From NCBI RefSeq assembly GCF_015500055.1, contig NZ_CP045492.1:1870501-1934500 (forward strand): 64,000 nt of DNA, read 5' to 3'. Shown here piece by piece: positions 1 through 7,771 of the stretch. Positions within the stretch are counted from its first letter, which is position 1. Each line of letters begins with the position of its first letter. Below the pieces are notes generated by a model, which was given only the letters and a program-made list of their open reading frames with translations, ran no database searches and was not told the DNA's origin. Both the position numbers and the translations under genes were made by a program. The DNA is from Mesorhizobium sp. NBSH29. Lineage in GTDB: Bacteria > Pseudomonadota > Alphaproteobacteria > Rhizobiales > Rhizobiaceae.

Positions 1-22
1 GCTCCTGCCGCTTCCCCGCATG

Positions 23-358
23 TCAGGCGTTGACCGCCGCCCCATAAATATTGGTCGAGCGCGTTCCTGAGCGGCAATAGGCAAACACCGGACGGCTCGC
101 TCCATCCAGCACCCTGCGCATCGCTTCAACATCGGCCTCGGTCATCGGCTGGGTGCTGCCGAAGGGAATATGGTGAAACGCCATTCCCTCGGCCTCAACA
201 GCCTCCCGGATAGCGGCGACAGAGGGCTGGCCCGGATCTTCATCGTCGGGTCGGTTGCAGATCACCGTGCTGTAACCTTCAGCCTTCAGTGTGGCAGCAT
301 CCGATGCCTGGATCTGGCCCGAAACGGCGTAAGTGTCATTGATTCTACGAATATCCAT
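23..358 (-). CDS. TIGR01244/DUF442 family phosphatase-like sulfur transferase
   Basis: This 111-residue protein matches the DUF442 (TIGR01244) family, a compact tyrosine-phosphatase fold often linked to sulfide and persulfide metabolism. It opens with MDIRRINDTYAVSGQI, has the family NRPDDE segment near residues 35-40, and a C-x4-R loop (CRSGTR, about residues 95-100) where a phosphatase or rhodanese-like catalytic cysteine sits. The start ATG is at 358. A homologue with the same architecture occurs in the sulfide operon at 44483-44905. Here the neighbours to the right are fatty-acid and aromatic catabolism genes, so context does not support a sulfur role for this copy. The exact substrate of the family is not settled. 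Confidence 0.85.
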   Translation of the reverse strand: MDIRRINDTYAVSGQIQASDAATLKAEGYSTVICNRPDDEDPGQPSVAAIREAVEAEGMAFHHIPFGSTQPMTEADVEAMRRVLDGASRPVFAYCRSGTRSTNIYGAAVNA

Positions 359-471
359 GGGTGCGGTCCTGCTGTCTGGGTCATGCGGTCACGCGTCCTG
401 ACCGGCACTTTCGTCAATGTTGTGCCATCACCCCCGGTCGCCGGCAACTGGCGGCGCGCATATTGGCGCAA

Positions 472-2553
472 TCAGCTTCTGGTCAGGGCATCTGCCAGCG
501 AGAGCTTGCGCCGGGCCGCGTCCACCAGAAGAGAGGACGGCGCGAAGATGGCCCTGCCGGTGGTCTCGTGCCACCGAGCCAGCGTCGCAACAATCTGGTC
601 GATCCCCAGGCTCTGCGCATAAAACATCGGCCCACCCTTGGCGACCGGGAAGCCATAGCCATGCACCCAGACGATATCGATGTCGGATGCACGAGTGGCT
701 ATGCCTTCCTCAAGAATCTTCGCGCCCTCATTGATCATCGGGTAGAGCGTGCGCTCGATAATCTCCTCGGCAGTGATGTCACGCCGGTCCACACCCTCGC
801 GTCGTGCGGTCTCGCGGATAAGCGTGTCCACTTCAGGATCGACATGAGGCGTGCGCGCGCCGCTCTCATACCGATAAAATCCCTTCGCGGTCTTCTGCCC
901 TAAGCGCCCCGCCTCGCACAGCGCATCGGCAATAGCTGCGGTCTTTCCCTGTGCCTTTCGGTTGCGCCAGCTGATATCGAGCCCCGCAAGGTCAAGCATC
1001 TGGAACGGGCCCATCGGCCAGCCGAAGTCGGCAAACACCTGGTCGATCTGTTGTGGCGAGGCGCCCTCCAGAAGCAGCGCCTCAAGCTCTGCACCGCGTG
1101 CCGCCAGCATGCGATTGCCCACGAACCCGTGGCACACGCCAACCACCACGGCCACCTTGCCGATGCGCTTGGCCAGCGCCAGCATCGAGGCAATCACCTC
1201 CGGGTCGGTCTTTTCCGCCCGCACGATCTCCAGAAGCCGCATCACATTGGCTGGCGAAAAGAAGTGCGCTCCCACCAGGTCGCGGGCCCGGCCCGTTGCA
1301 GCTGCAATCGCGTTGACGTCCAGATACGAAGTGTTGGTTGCCAAAATGGCGCCCGGCTTGGCGACCGCCTCAATCCTGGCAAACACCTCGTGCTTGACCG
1401 CCATGTCCTCGAACACCGCCTCGACGATGAAATCACAATCGCCGAGATCGGCATAATCCGTGCTGCCGGAAAACAGCGCCATGCGCTGGCTGGCGGCGTC
1501 CTGCGTGAGTGACCCGCGCGATACTGAAATGCCGTAGTTCTTTTCGATCGTCGCCAGTCCACGCGCCAGCGCGTCCGCATTCATCTCCACCAGTCGAACC
1601 GGAATGCCGCCATTGGCCAGCGCCATGGCAATGCCGCCACCCATGGTTCCCGCCCCGATCACGCCGGCGCGTTTGATGTCTCGTGGAGTGATATCGCGAC
1701 CGATACCCGGAACCTTGGTCGCCTCGCGCTCAGCAAAGAACAGATGCCGTTGCGCCCGCGATTGCTCCCCCTCCATAAGCGTCACAAACAGATCCCGCTC
1801 TGCTGCCAGCGCCGCATCAAAGGGCAGGGTGGCCGCATTGCGCACCGCTTCGATACAAGCCAGCGGAGCGTGCAGCCCGCGCGCCTTCCGGGCAAATTCG
1901 GCCGCGGCCGCTTCCAGCGCCGCAAGGTCGGTTGCCTCTATGGTGTCGCGTCGGTCCCGCACAGGCTGTGGCGCCAGCCCTTGCTGTGCCTTGGCAGTCG
2001 CAAAGGCCATCGCCTCCTGCACCAGATCATCCCCGGCAATCAGGTCCACAAGCCCGAACTCGTGCGCCTTCTGCGCGCTGATCGGCGTGCCGGAAACGAT
2101 CAGTCCAAGCGCTGCTTGCGCGCCGACCAGATAGGGCAGACGCACCGTCCCGCCCGCACCCGGCAACAACCCAAGCTTCACTTCCGGCAGGCCAAGTTTC
2201 GCCGCCCTGTCAGCGACGCGAAAATGGCAGCCAAGCGCCAGTTCCAGCCCGCCACCCAGTGCTGTTCCGTGGATGGCAGCAACCGTCGGTTTCTTGATCG
2301 CCTCGATCATCGCGATAAGCGCCCGCAGGTCCGGTGCCTGCATGGGCTTGCCAAACTCGGTGATATCGGCCCCCGCCACAAATGTGCGCCCCGCACAGGC
2401 AATCACGATGGCGTCAACATCATCATTGTCGCGCGCCGCTTCCAACGCCTTGTAGGCACCATCCCGCAGCGCATGGCTGAGAGCATTGACGGGCGGATTA
2501 TCAAGAACGACAAGCGCGATCCTGTTTTCAATTGTGGTGGTGGATACTGACAA
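472..2553 (-). CDS. FadJ-type bifunctional enoyl-CoA hydratase / 3-hydroxyacyl-CoA dehydrogenase
   Basis: The 693-residue protein has an N-terminal crotonase domain (about 1-190) and two C-terminal 3-hydroxyacyl-CoA dehydrogenase modules. The crotonase part shows FVAGADITEF, GTALGGGLELALG and the glutamate in LGLPEVKLGLLPGAGG. The NAD-binding Rossmann motif GVIGAGTMGGGIA lies near residue 297, followed by HGFVGNRML and a final domain with GYGFPVAKGGPMFYA. Together these hydrate enoyl-CoA and oxidise L-3-hydroxyacyl-CoA in beta-oxidation. The start is a TTG at 2553 preceded by a good GGAGAG; no ATG fits the conserved N-terminus. The gene follows the PcaD-like gene by 10 bp, so the pair is probably co-transcribed. 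Chain-length preference cannot be read from sequence. Confidence 0.93.
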   Translation of the reverse strand: MSVSTTTIENRIALVVLDNPPVNALSHALRDGAYKALEAARDNDDVDAIVIACAGRTFVAGADITEFGKPMQAPDLRALIAMIEAIKKPTVAAIHGTALGGGLELALGCHFRVADRAAKLGLPEVKLGLLPGAGGTVRLPYLVGAQAALGLIVSGTPISAQKAHEFGLVDLIAGDDLVQEAMAFATAKAQQGLAPQPVRDRRDTIEATDLAALEAAAAEFARKARGLHAPLACIEAVRNAATLPFDAALAAERDLFVTLMEGEQSRAQRHLFFAEREATKVPGIGRDITPRDIKRAGVIGAGTMGGGIAMALANGGIPVRLVEMNADALARGLATIEKNYGISVSRGSLTQDAASQRMALFSGSTDYADLGDCDFIVEAVFEDMAVKHEVFARIEAVAKPGAILATNTSYLDVNAIAAATGRARDLVGAHFFSPANVMRLLEIVRAEKTDPEVIASMLALAKRIGKVAVVVGVCHGFVGNRMLAARGAELEALLLEGASPQQIDQVFADFGWPMGPFQMLDLAGLDISWRNRKAQGKTAAIADALCEAGRLGQKTAKGFYRYESGARTPHVDPEVDTLIRETARREGVDRRDITAEEIIERTLYPMINEGAKILEEGIATRASDIDIVWVHGYGFPVAKGGPMFYAQSLGIDQIVATLARWHETTGRAIFAPSSLLVDAARRKLSLADALTRS

Positions 2554-2563
2554 AAAACTCTCC

Positions 2564-3355
2564 TTAAGCAGCTACTGCGTCGAGAAACCGCGCAATCAGC
2601 CTGGCTGCTTGTTCAGGTTGCTCGACGCAGGGGATATGTCCTGCATTTTCGATGATGTGAAATTGCGCGCCGGTGATCATCTCAGCCATGGCGCGAACGA
2701 GATCAGGCGGCGTCGAGGCGTCGTCCGCACCGACCAGGCACAGCACCGGCAGTTTCAGCGCGCGCGTCGCTTCCGTCAAATCGCAATCGCGAACTGCGGC
2801 GCAGCTGGCAACATAGCCTTCGACAGGCTGGCGCGTCAGCATGGCCCGGCAGCCATCGAACAGGGCGTTGTCAGGCCGACGGAACGCCGCCGTGAACCAA
2901 CCATTGAGGATCATCTCCGCCAGCGATCCGATGCCATCGCGGCGAACCGCCTCGATGCGCGTGTTCCAGCTTTCGTCGGTGCCGATCTTTGGCGCTGTAT
3001 CGCACAGCACCAGCGCCGAAACGCGTTCAGGATGCAGCGCTGCGAGTCCCTGCGCGATCATGCCACCGATCGAAAGCCCCACCACCACCGCGCGGTCGAT
3101 TCCGCAATGGTCCAACAGTGCCACGAGGTCGTCCACATGGTCGGTCATCGCGCCCGGTGCTGGCGTCTCCTGCGAAAGCCCGTGGCCGCGCTTGTCATAG
3201 GTCAGGATACGGTAGCGGTCGCGAAAATGGTCGGCCACCGCGTCCCAGATGCGAAAATCCGTACCCAGAGAATTGACAAAGACCAGCGCCGGCAACGCGT
3301 GCGCGCCGCTGGTCTGATAGTGCAACGCCACCCCGTTGACCCGCGCAAATTCCAT
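2564..3355 (-). CDS. pcaD: Alpha/beta hydrolase, 3-oxoadipate enol-lactonase-like (PcaD)
   Basis: A 263-residue alpha/beta hydrolase with the nucleophile elbow GLSIGG (Ser about 95), an acid in LVGADDASTPPD and a late histidine in ENAGHIPCVEQP. These motifs and the opening FARVNGVALHYQTSG resemble 3-oxoadipate enol-lactonase, which hydrolyses the enol-lactone to 3-oxoadipate in the beta-ketoadipate pathway. No other pca genes are in the window, so a related esterase role is possible. I chose ATG 3355 (GAGG upstream) over an in-frame ATG at 3379 because homology begins at MEFARVNG. It is the first gene of a two-gene unit with the FadJ-like gene. Confidence 0.8.
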   Translation of the reverse strand: MEFARVNGVALHYQTSGAHALPALVFVNSLGTDFRIWDAVADHFRDRYRILTYDKRGHGLSQETPAPGAMTDHVDDLVALLDHCGIDRAVVVGLSIGGMIAQGLAALHPERVSALVLCDTAPKIGTDESWNTRIEAVRRDGIGSLAEMILNGWFTAAFRRPDNALFDGCRAMLTRQPVEGYVASCAAVRDCDLTEATRALKLPVLCLVGADDASTPPDLVRAMAEMITGAQFHIIENAGHIPCVEQPEQAARLIARFLDAVAA

Positions 3356-3432
3356 GATCGCCTCGTTCCCACCTTGCATCTTCTATGCGGGAAACCGGCA
3401 TCCAAGGTCAACGGGAGAGCCCCGAACCAAAA

Positions 3433-4371
3433 TCAGTTGGTTGCGATTGCCCCGCTCAGCGTCGCCATGTTGTGGCGCATCATGTCGACATAGGTGCTGG
3501 CAGGGCCGTCGACGCCCGACAGCGCGTCGGAATAGAGCGATCCGCCGACCTTGAGGTTGGTTTCAGACGCGATCTGCTCAATCAGCCGCGGATTGGAAAT
3601 AGTCTCGACGAAAATCGCCGAGGCCTTGTCCTCGCGCACCTGGGTAATCAGCGCCGCAACATCGGCGGCAGACGCTTCTGCTTCAGTGGAGATTCCCTCG
3701 GGTGCCAAAAATGTAAGCCCATATTCATGCGCGAAATAGCCGAACGCATCATGCGAGGTAATGACCGTGCGCCGCTCTGCCGGAATTTTTTCCACCGCCG
3801 CCCGCAGCTCCGCGTCGAGCGCCTTCAGCTCGGTCGTGTAGCGCTCAGCATTTTGCGTATAGGTGGCGCAGCCTTCCGCATCGGCGGCGCAAAAAGCGTC
3901 GGCAATGTTCTTCACATAGATTGTGACATTGGGCACCGACTGAAACGCATGCGGATCGATGTCGCCATGGTCATGGCCTGTATGCGCTCCTTCGCCGGCA
4001 CCATGCGCTTCTTCTTGCATGGCAAGCGGCGTCACGCCCTTGGTCAGTTCCACGATTGCCGCCTTGGTGGCGCTCGCTTCCACCAGCCGCTGCAAAAAGC
4101 CTTCAAAATGCAGGCCGTTCACCAGCACCACATCGGCACCCGCCATCGCCACTGCGTCGGTCGGCTTGGGCTCGTAGACATGCGCATCCCCGTCCGGACC
4201 CACCATGGTGGTCAGGTCGACGCGTTCGCCGCCGACATGTCTGGCAAGGTCGGCAATAATCGAAAAGCTTGCCACGACCTTCAGTTCGGCAGCCATCGCT
4301 GGCAGTGCCGTTGCGGCCATCACGGAAGCGGCGGCAATCAACAATCGAGCGCGGCGTTTCAGCAGGGACAT
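3433..4371 (-). CDS. aztC: Zinc ABC transporter periplasmic binding protein (AztC/ZnuA type)
   Basis: A 312-residue cluster A-I metal-binding protein. The Sec signal peptide is cleaved after ALPAMA, then AELKVVASFSIIADLARHVGG. The segment VGPDGDAHVYEPKPTDA carries the first metal histidine. A histidine-rich loop (HTGHDHGDIDPHAFQ, about residues 133-147) lies where zinc-specific members have a flexible His loop. A second ligand histidine is in ITSHDAFGYFA and an acidic ligand in SLYSDALSG. The protein captures periplasmic zinc for the adjacent permease and ATPase. AGGAG precedes ATG 4371 and the gene lies 27 bp after aztB, last in the operon. Manganese specificity is less likely given the His loop and the Zur-like partner. 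Confidence 0.9.
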   Translation of the reverse strand: MSLLKRRARLLIAAASVMAATALPAMAAELKVVASFSIIADLARHVGGERVDLTTMVGPDGDAHVYEPKPTDAVAMAGADVVLVNGLHFEGFLQRLVEASATKAAIVELTKGVTPLAMQEEAHGAGEGAHTGHDHGDIDPHAFQSVPNVTIYVKNIADAFCAADAEGCATYTQNAERYTTELKALDAELRAAVEKIPAERRTVITSHDAFGYFAHEYGLTFLAPEGISTEAEASAADVAALITQVREDKASAIFVETISNPRLIEQIASETNLKVGGSLYSDALSGVDGPASTYVDMMRHNMATLSGAIATN

Positions 4372-4398
4372 ATCGAAAACTCCTGTGGGTTGAAAATG

Positions 4399-5265
4399 TC
4401 AGGCAATCCGGTGGCGCTGATGGCGCACCCGCGAACGCACCACGCCGCGCGTCCCGATCACGATGGAAGCAAGATAGACAGCGCCCGCCGACAGGATAAT
4501 CGACGGTCCTGATGGCAGCGAAAAGTGATAGGAGAGCAACAGCCCGGCCACGCAGGCCGCCATGCCGATCACCACCGACAACACCACCATCGGCACCAGC
4601 TGCACGGTCCAGAATCGCGCCGCCGCTGCGGGCAGCATCATCAACCCCACCGAGAGCAGCGTGCCCAGAGCCTGGAAACCGCCTACCAGATTGAGCACCA
4701 CCAGCCCCAGAAAGATGAAATGCACCGGCGTGCCGAGGCGGCTGACCGAGCGTAAAAACAGCGGGTCGAGACATTCGGCCACCAGCGCCCGCCAGAACAC
4801 CGCAAGCCCCAGAAGCGTCACCGCCGCTATCAGCGCGATCAGCGTCAGCGCATCGTTGTTCAGGGCCAAAACGGTGCCAAACAGAACATGCATCAGGTCC
4901 ACGCTCGATCCGCGTAACGAAACCATCATCACGCCAAGCGCCAGTGAGATCAGGTAGAAGGCGGCCATCGAGGCATCCTCCTTCTGGATCGTGAAGCGCG
5001 ACACCGCGCCCGCGCCCAGCGCCACCACGATCCCGGCAACAAGCCCGCCAATTGTCATCGGAATGATCTGCAATCCGAACAGCAGAAAGCCGGCCGCCGC
5101 CCCCGGCAAAATGGCATGCGCCATCGCATCGCCGGTCAGGCTCATCCGCCGCAGCATCAGGAACACGCCAACCGGGCACGAGCTTAGTGCCAGCAAAAGC
5201 GCGCCCGCCAGCGCGCGCTGCATGAAAGCGAAATCGACAAAGGGCGCGATCAGGAAATCATACAT
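4399..5265 (-). CDS. aztB: Zinc ABC transporter permease (AztB/ZnuB type)
   Basis: A 288-residue ABC-3 family permease with about eight hydrophobic segments, typical of ZnuB/MntB proteins. The family features LSSCPVGVFLMLRRMSLTGD (coupling region) and DAMAHAILPGAAAGF are near the N-terminus. The start is ATG 5265 (MYDFLIAPFVDF), overlapping the aztA stop by 8 bp. A longer in-frame N-terminus starting near 5382 is an antisense of the His-codon repeats of aztA and is rejected. It forms the inner-membrane channel for zinc and is translationally coupled to the ATPase gene. The C-terminus has several Arg/His residues (RSRVRHQRHRIA). Confidence 0.92.
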   Translation of the reverse strand: MYDFLIAPFVDFAFMQRALAGALLLALSSCPVGVFLMLRRMSLTGDAMAHAILPGAAAGFLLFGLQIIPMTIGGLVAGIVVALGAGAVSRFTIQKEDASMAAFYLISLALGVMMVSLRGSSVDLMHVLFGTVLALNNDALTLIALIAAVTLLGLAVFWRALVAECLDPLFLRSVSRLGTPVHFIFLGLVVLNLVGGFQALGTLLSVGLMMLPAAAARFWTVQLVPMVVLSVVIGMAACVAGLLLSYHFSLPSGPSIILSAGAVYLASIVIGTRGVVRSRVRHQRHRIA

Positions 5266-6088
5266 GGCCGCGTTTCCCGTTGCCGGCATGGTCGTGGCCG
5301 TGGTCGTGCCCATGGATGTGGTCATGCCCGTGGCCATCGTGGCCATGCCCATCCTCACCCGCGTCACACCAGGGCGCATCATCGCTCCACGCTTCGTTGA
5401 AGCGGCGCGCGGTCAAAAGGTTCTTTGCCGTCAGCGTCGTTTTCGTGTCGCCCCAGGCCACCGGCTGGCGCGCCAGAAGCAGCGTCTCGGGAAAATGTGC
5501 ACGTACCAGTTCAAGGTCGTGCACCACCACCATTACCGTGCGCTCTTCGCCATGCCAGCGCTTGATCAGGGCTATCAGATCCCCTACCGTTTTGGCATCG
5601 ACAGCGTTGAAGGGCTCGTCGAGCAGGATCAGATCCGCATCCTGAACCAGCACGCGCGCAAACAGCGTGCGCTGCAGTTGCCCGCCAGACAGGGTGTCTA
5701 TCGGCCGGTTTTCAAACCCTTCCAGCCCAACCGCACTCAACGCCTCGGAAATCCCCCTGCGATCCTCAGTGCGGATGCGGCCCAGAAGCCCGCGCTTTGG
5801 CCACAGGCCAAGCGACACCAGATCGACCACGCGAGCCGGAAAGCTGCGATCGATTTCAGATTGCTGCGGAAGATAGGCAATGCGCGATCCCGCCGCGCGA
5901 ACAACACTGCCCGACATCGGTTCGAGCACGCCCACAATGCCCTTCATCAAGGTCGATTTGCCTGACCCGTTGGGTCCCACCACCGCCGTCAGCGAACCGC
6001 GCTTCACCGCACCATCAAGATGATGCACGGCCGGGTGGCTGGTATAGCCCAGCGTCAGATCGCGAAAAGTCAGGCTGGCAAGTGTCAT
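5258..6088 (-). CDS. aztA: Zinc ABC transporter ATPase with histidine-rich tail (AztA type)
   Basis: A 276-residue ABC ATPase with Walker A GPNGSGKST (38-46), signature LSGGQ, Walker B DLILLDEPF and switch histidine in VVVHDLEL. It energises zinc uptake with the two downstream genes. The last ~30 residues are an HG/HD-rich tail (GHGHDGHGHDHIHGHDHG), which should bind zinc in the cytosol; most ABC ATPases lack this. ATG 6088 has GGGAA six bases upstream; ATG 6100 four codons earlier is the alternative. The gene heads the leftward operon aztA-aztB-aztC and faces the Zur-like gene across a region with a Zur-box-like palindrome, which implies repression when zinc is replete. Confidence 0.92.
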   Translation of the reverse strand: MTLASLTFRDLTLGYTSHPAVHHLDGAVKRGSLTAVVGPNGSGKSTLMKGIVGVLEPMSGSVVRAAGSRIAYLPQQSEIDRSFPARVVDLVSLGLWPKRGLLGRIRTEDRRGISEALSAVGLEGFENRPIDTLSGGQLQRTLFARVLVQDADLILLDEPFNAVDAKTVGDLIALIKRWHGEERTVMVVVHDLELVRAHFPETLLLARQPVAWGDTKTTLTAKNLLTARRFNEAWSDDAPWCDAGEDGHGHDGHGHDHIHGHDHGHDHAGNGKRGHV

Positions 6089-6142
6089 GCGCGTTCCCAT
6101 GGCAGCGCCACCAGTGGCCGCGCTTCATGGCAGAATTGATAA

Positions 6143-6157
6143 TGTAACGTTATTACA
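6143..6157. promoter_or_regulatory. Candidate Zur box between aztA and the Zur-like gene
   Basis: TGTAACGTTATTACA is an imperfect palindrome with TGTAA/TTACA half-sites in an AT-rich patch of the 148-bp divergent intergenic region. Position and half-site resemble alphaproteobacterial Zur operators. A second partially similar run (TATGTTATGTTATTG, about 6171-6185) follows. One operator here could control both the importer and the regulator. Confidence 0.6.
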
Positions 6158-6236
6158 TATGTCAATCGCCTATGTTATGTTATTGTGTATCATCCGTCGT
6201 GCCGCTATCCTGTGGCAGCCAGGGAGCGAGAACAAA

Positions 6237-6626
6237 TTGACGATTGCCGACCTCACCAAAAACCAATCGCTGGTTCTCAAGGCGCTCACCGGCGCCGGCG
6301 GGCCCCTCAGCGCCTACACCATCCTCGACCAGTTGCGCGATGACGGCTTTCGCGCTCCGCTTCAGGTCTATCGGGCGCTGGAAAAGCTGCTCGAGCGCGG
6401 GCTGGTCCACCGCCTTGAAAGCCTCAATGCATTCGTCGCCTGCGCCCATGATCATGACCACACGCATGGGCTGACAGCCTTCGCCATCTGCGAAAAATGC
6501 GGCCAGGTCAGCGAATTCTGCGACACCACCGTCGAACACCGCCTGCGCGACTGGGCCCAGAAATCCGGCTTCCACGCCACCAAAACCACCATCGAAATCC
6601 GCGGCGCCTGCGGCGCCTGCGCTTAG
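6237..6626 (+). CDS. zur: Zur-like Fur-family zinc uptake repressor
   Basis: A Fur-family regulator of 129 residues. An N-terminal winged helix (LTKNQSLVLKAL ... TILDQLRDDG ... LQVYRALEKLLERGLVHRL) is followed by a metal/dimerisation domain with CAHDHDHTHG, CEKCGQ and a C-terminal CGACA. Paired C-x2-C motifs form the structural zinc site in Zur. The chosen start is a TTG at 6237 with AGGGAG ten bases upstream; this places the N-terminus as in other Zur proteins. An ATG at 6177 would add a hydrophobic run that looks non-native. It is divergent from aztABC, so Zur is more likely than Fur or PerR. Confidence 0.85.
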   Translation: MTIADLTKNQSLVLKALTGAGGPLSAYTILDQLRDDGFRAPLQVYRALEKLLERGLVHRLESLNAFVACAHDHDHTHGLTAFAICEKCGQVSEFCDTTVEHRLRDWAQKSGFHATKTTIEIRGACGACA

Positions 6627-6690
6627 AGCAATTCGAGGAAAAGTGCGCAGCGGTTTTCCGTCCGGAATTGCCCAAAAAAAAACGGCTCTA
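6625..6690. repeat. Palindromic intergenic element of rhizobial type
   Basis: Directly after the Zur-like stop codon lies a dyad with outer arms TAGAGC (6625-6630) and GCTCTA (6685-6690). Inner arms are GCAATTC and GAATTGC, plus AGGAAAA and TTTTCC. Similar 'GAGCAATTC...GGAATTGC' palindromes recur in rhizobial genomes. It sits between two convergent genes and may act as a transcript 3' structure; the A-run in the right half would give a U-run on the minus-strand transcript. Confidence 0.6.
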
Positions 6691-6755
6691 GCCACCCCGG
6701 CGCGGGGAAGGCGAAATGCTAGCCGAGCTGGCAGATATCACGATGCCGCCCCCAC

Positions 6756-7529
6756 TCAACGGGCGCCCAAAACCCTCTCGTCAGGGCGCAGCGTCAGCAC
6801 GCTTGCTCCGGTCGCGGTCACGGCCACCGTGTGCTCGAACTGCGCCGATAGCGAGCCGTCTTTGGTCACCACGGTCCAGCCATCCGCTTCGGTGCGCACG
6901 CTCTGGCGGCCACGGTTCAGCATCGGCTCGATGGTGAACACCATGCCTTCGCGCATCTCCAGTCCGGTTGCGGGTTTGCCGTAATGCAGGATCTGCGGTT
7001 CCTCGTGCATCTCCCGGCCAATGCCATGGCCGCAGAATTCGCGCACGACCGAATAGCCATTGCGCTTGGCGTGGCGCTCGATGGCATAGCCGATATCGCC
7101 AAGACGGGCCCCGGCGCGCACCGCCTCGATGCCCTTCCACAGCGCATCATAGGTGGTTTTCACAAGCTTGCTGGCGGCCGGGTTCACCGTACCCACCATG
7201 TACGTCTTGCTGGAATCGGCAATAAAGCCATTCTTCTCAAGCGTGATGTCCAGATTGACAATGTCGCCATCACGCAGCACGTCGGCGTGTGAAGGCACGC
7301 CATGGCACACCACATGATTGATTGAGGAATTGAGCACGAAGCCATAGCCATACTGCCCTTTGCTCGCCGGTCGCGCACCGAGCTCGTTGACAATAAAATC
7401 TTCCACCACCGCATTGATCTCAAGCGTCGTCACCCCAACAAGATCGATGCGGTCCAGCATGCAAAACACTGCTGCCAAAAGACGTCCCGATTCTGCCATC
7501 AAGGCCAGTTCATGCGGTGTCTTGGTCAC
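6756..7529 (-). CDS. map: Type I methionine aminopeptidase
   Basis: A 257-residue type I methionyl aminopeptidase, which removes N-terminal Met from nascent proteins. The dinuclear metal ligands are visible: two aspartates in NLDITLEKNGFIADSSKTY, histidine in CGHGIGREMHEEP, and glutamates in FTIEPML and FEHTVAVT. SSINHVVCHGVP is the substrate-pocket histidine region. I place the start at GTG 7529, which overlaps the upstream ParD-like stop as GTGA. A longer N-terminus would run through that gene in another frame and has no homology. Pairing with a ParD-like gene suggests an accessory, regulated MetAP rather than the only housekeeping copy. Confidence 0.9.
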   Translation of the reverse strand: MTKTPHELALMAESGRLLAAVFCMLDRIDLVGVTTLEINAVVEDFIVNELGARPASKGQYGYGFVLNSSINHVVCHGVPSHADVLRDGDIVNLDITLEKNGFIADSSKTYMVGTVNPAASKLVKTTYDALWKGIEAVRAGARLGDIGYAIERHAKRNGYSVVREFCGHGIGREMHEEPQILHYGKPATGLEMREGMVFTIEPMLNRGRQSVRTEADGWTVVTKDGSLSAQFEHTVAVTATGASVLTLRPDERVLGAR

Positions 7530-7735
7530 GCAGCACCCGACAGGGACGGTACCGTAACGCCGGCGGCATGCATTTCGCGCTGGATGATTTCGGTGAATCC
7601 AAGCGTGGGGTTGGCCTCGCACAACATGCCGATTTTGATCCAATAGGCCGCCTGCGCATTGATCGAGCGACAGGTCACCTTGCTCGCCTTGCGCAATTGT
7701 TCGTGCAGGTCATCGTCAAGCGTCACAATACCCAT
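7526..7735 (-). CDS. ParD-like antitoxin-family protein
   Basis: A 69-residue protein whose N-terminus GIVTLDDDLHEQLRKASKVT is like a ribbon-helix-helix strand and helix. It is followed by RSINAQAAYWIKIGMLCEANPTLGFTEI, typical of the 'ParD-like antitoxin' family. Such proteins bind DNA and usually autoregulate. A strong TAGGAGG precedes ATG 7735, and a perfect palindrome lies just upstream. No RelE/ParE-like toxin is adjacent; the coupled downstream gene is methionine aminopeptidase. The protein may therefore be only a repressor of the map gene. Toxin-antitoxin function is not shown by the sequence. Confidence 0.8.
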   Translation of the reverse strand: MGIVTLDDDLHEQLRKASKVTCRSINAQAAYWIKIGMLCEANPTLGFTEIIQREMHAAGVTVPSLSGAA

Positions 7736-7745
7736 GTGAGCCTCC

Positions 7746-7771
7746 TATATGAAATGTATATGTTTCATATA
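7746..7771. promoter_or_regulatory. Perfect palindrome, likely operator of the ParD-like/map pair
   Basis: TATATGAAA (7746-7754) and TTTCATATA (7763-7771) form a perfect 9-bp inverted repeat around TGTATATG. On the coding (minus) strand it abuts the Shine-Dalgarno TAGGAGG of the ParD-like gene. It is the natural operator for an autoregulating ribbon-helix-helix protein. Confidence 0.65.

Noticed and set aside
3385-4512. A 375-codon rightward frame opposite aztC
   Set aside because: It is antisense to a well-supported zinc-binding protein gene with signal peptide and ribosome-binding site.
5266-5382. Longer N-terminus of the zinc permease rich in Met/Thr/Gly
   Set aside because: It is the other-frame reading of the aztA His-codon repeat; the permease family begins at MYDFLIAPF.
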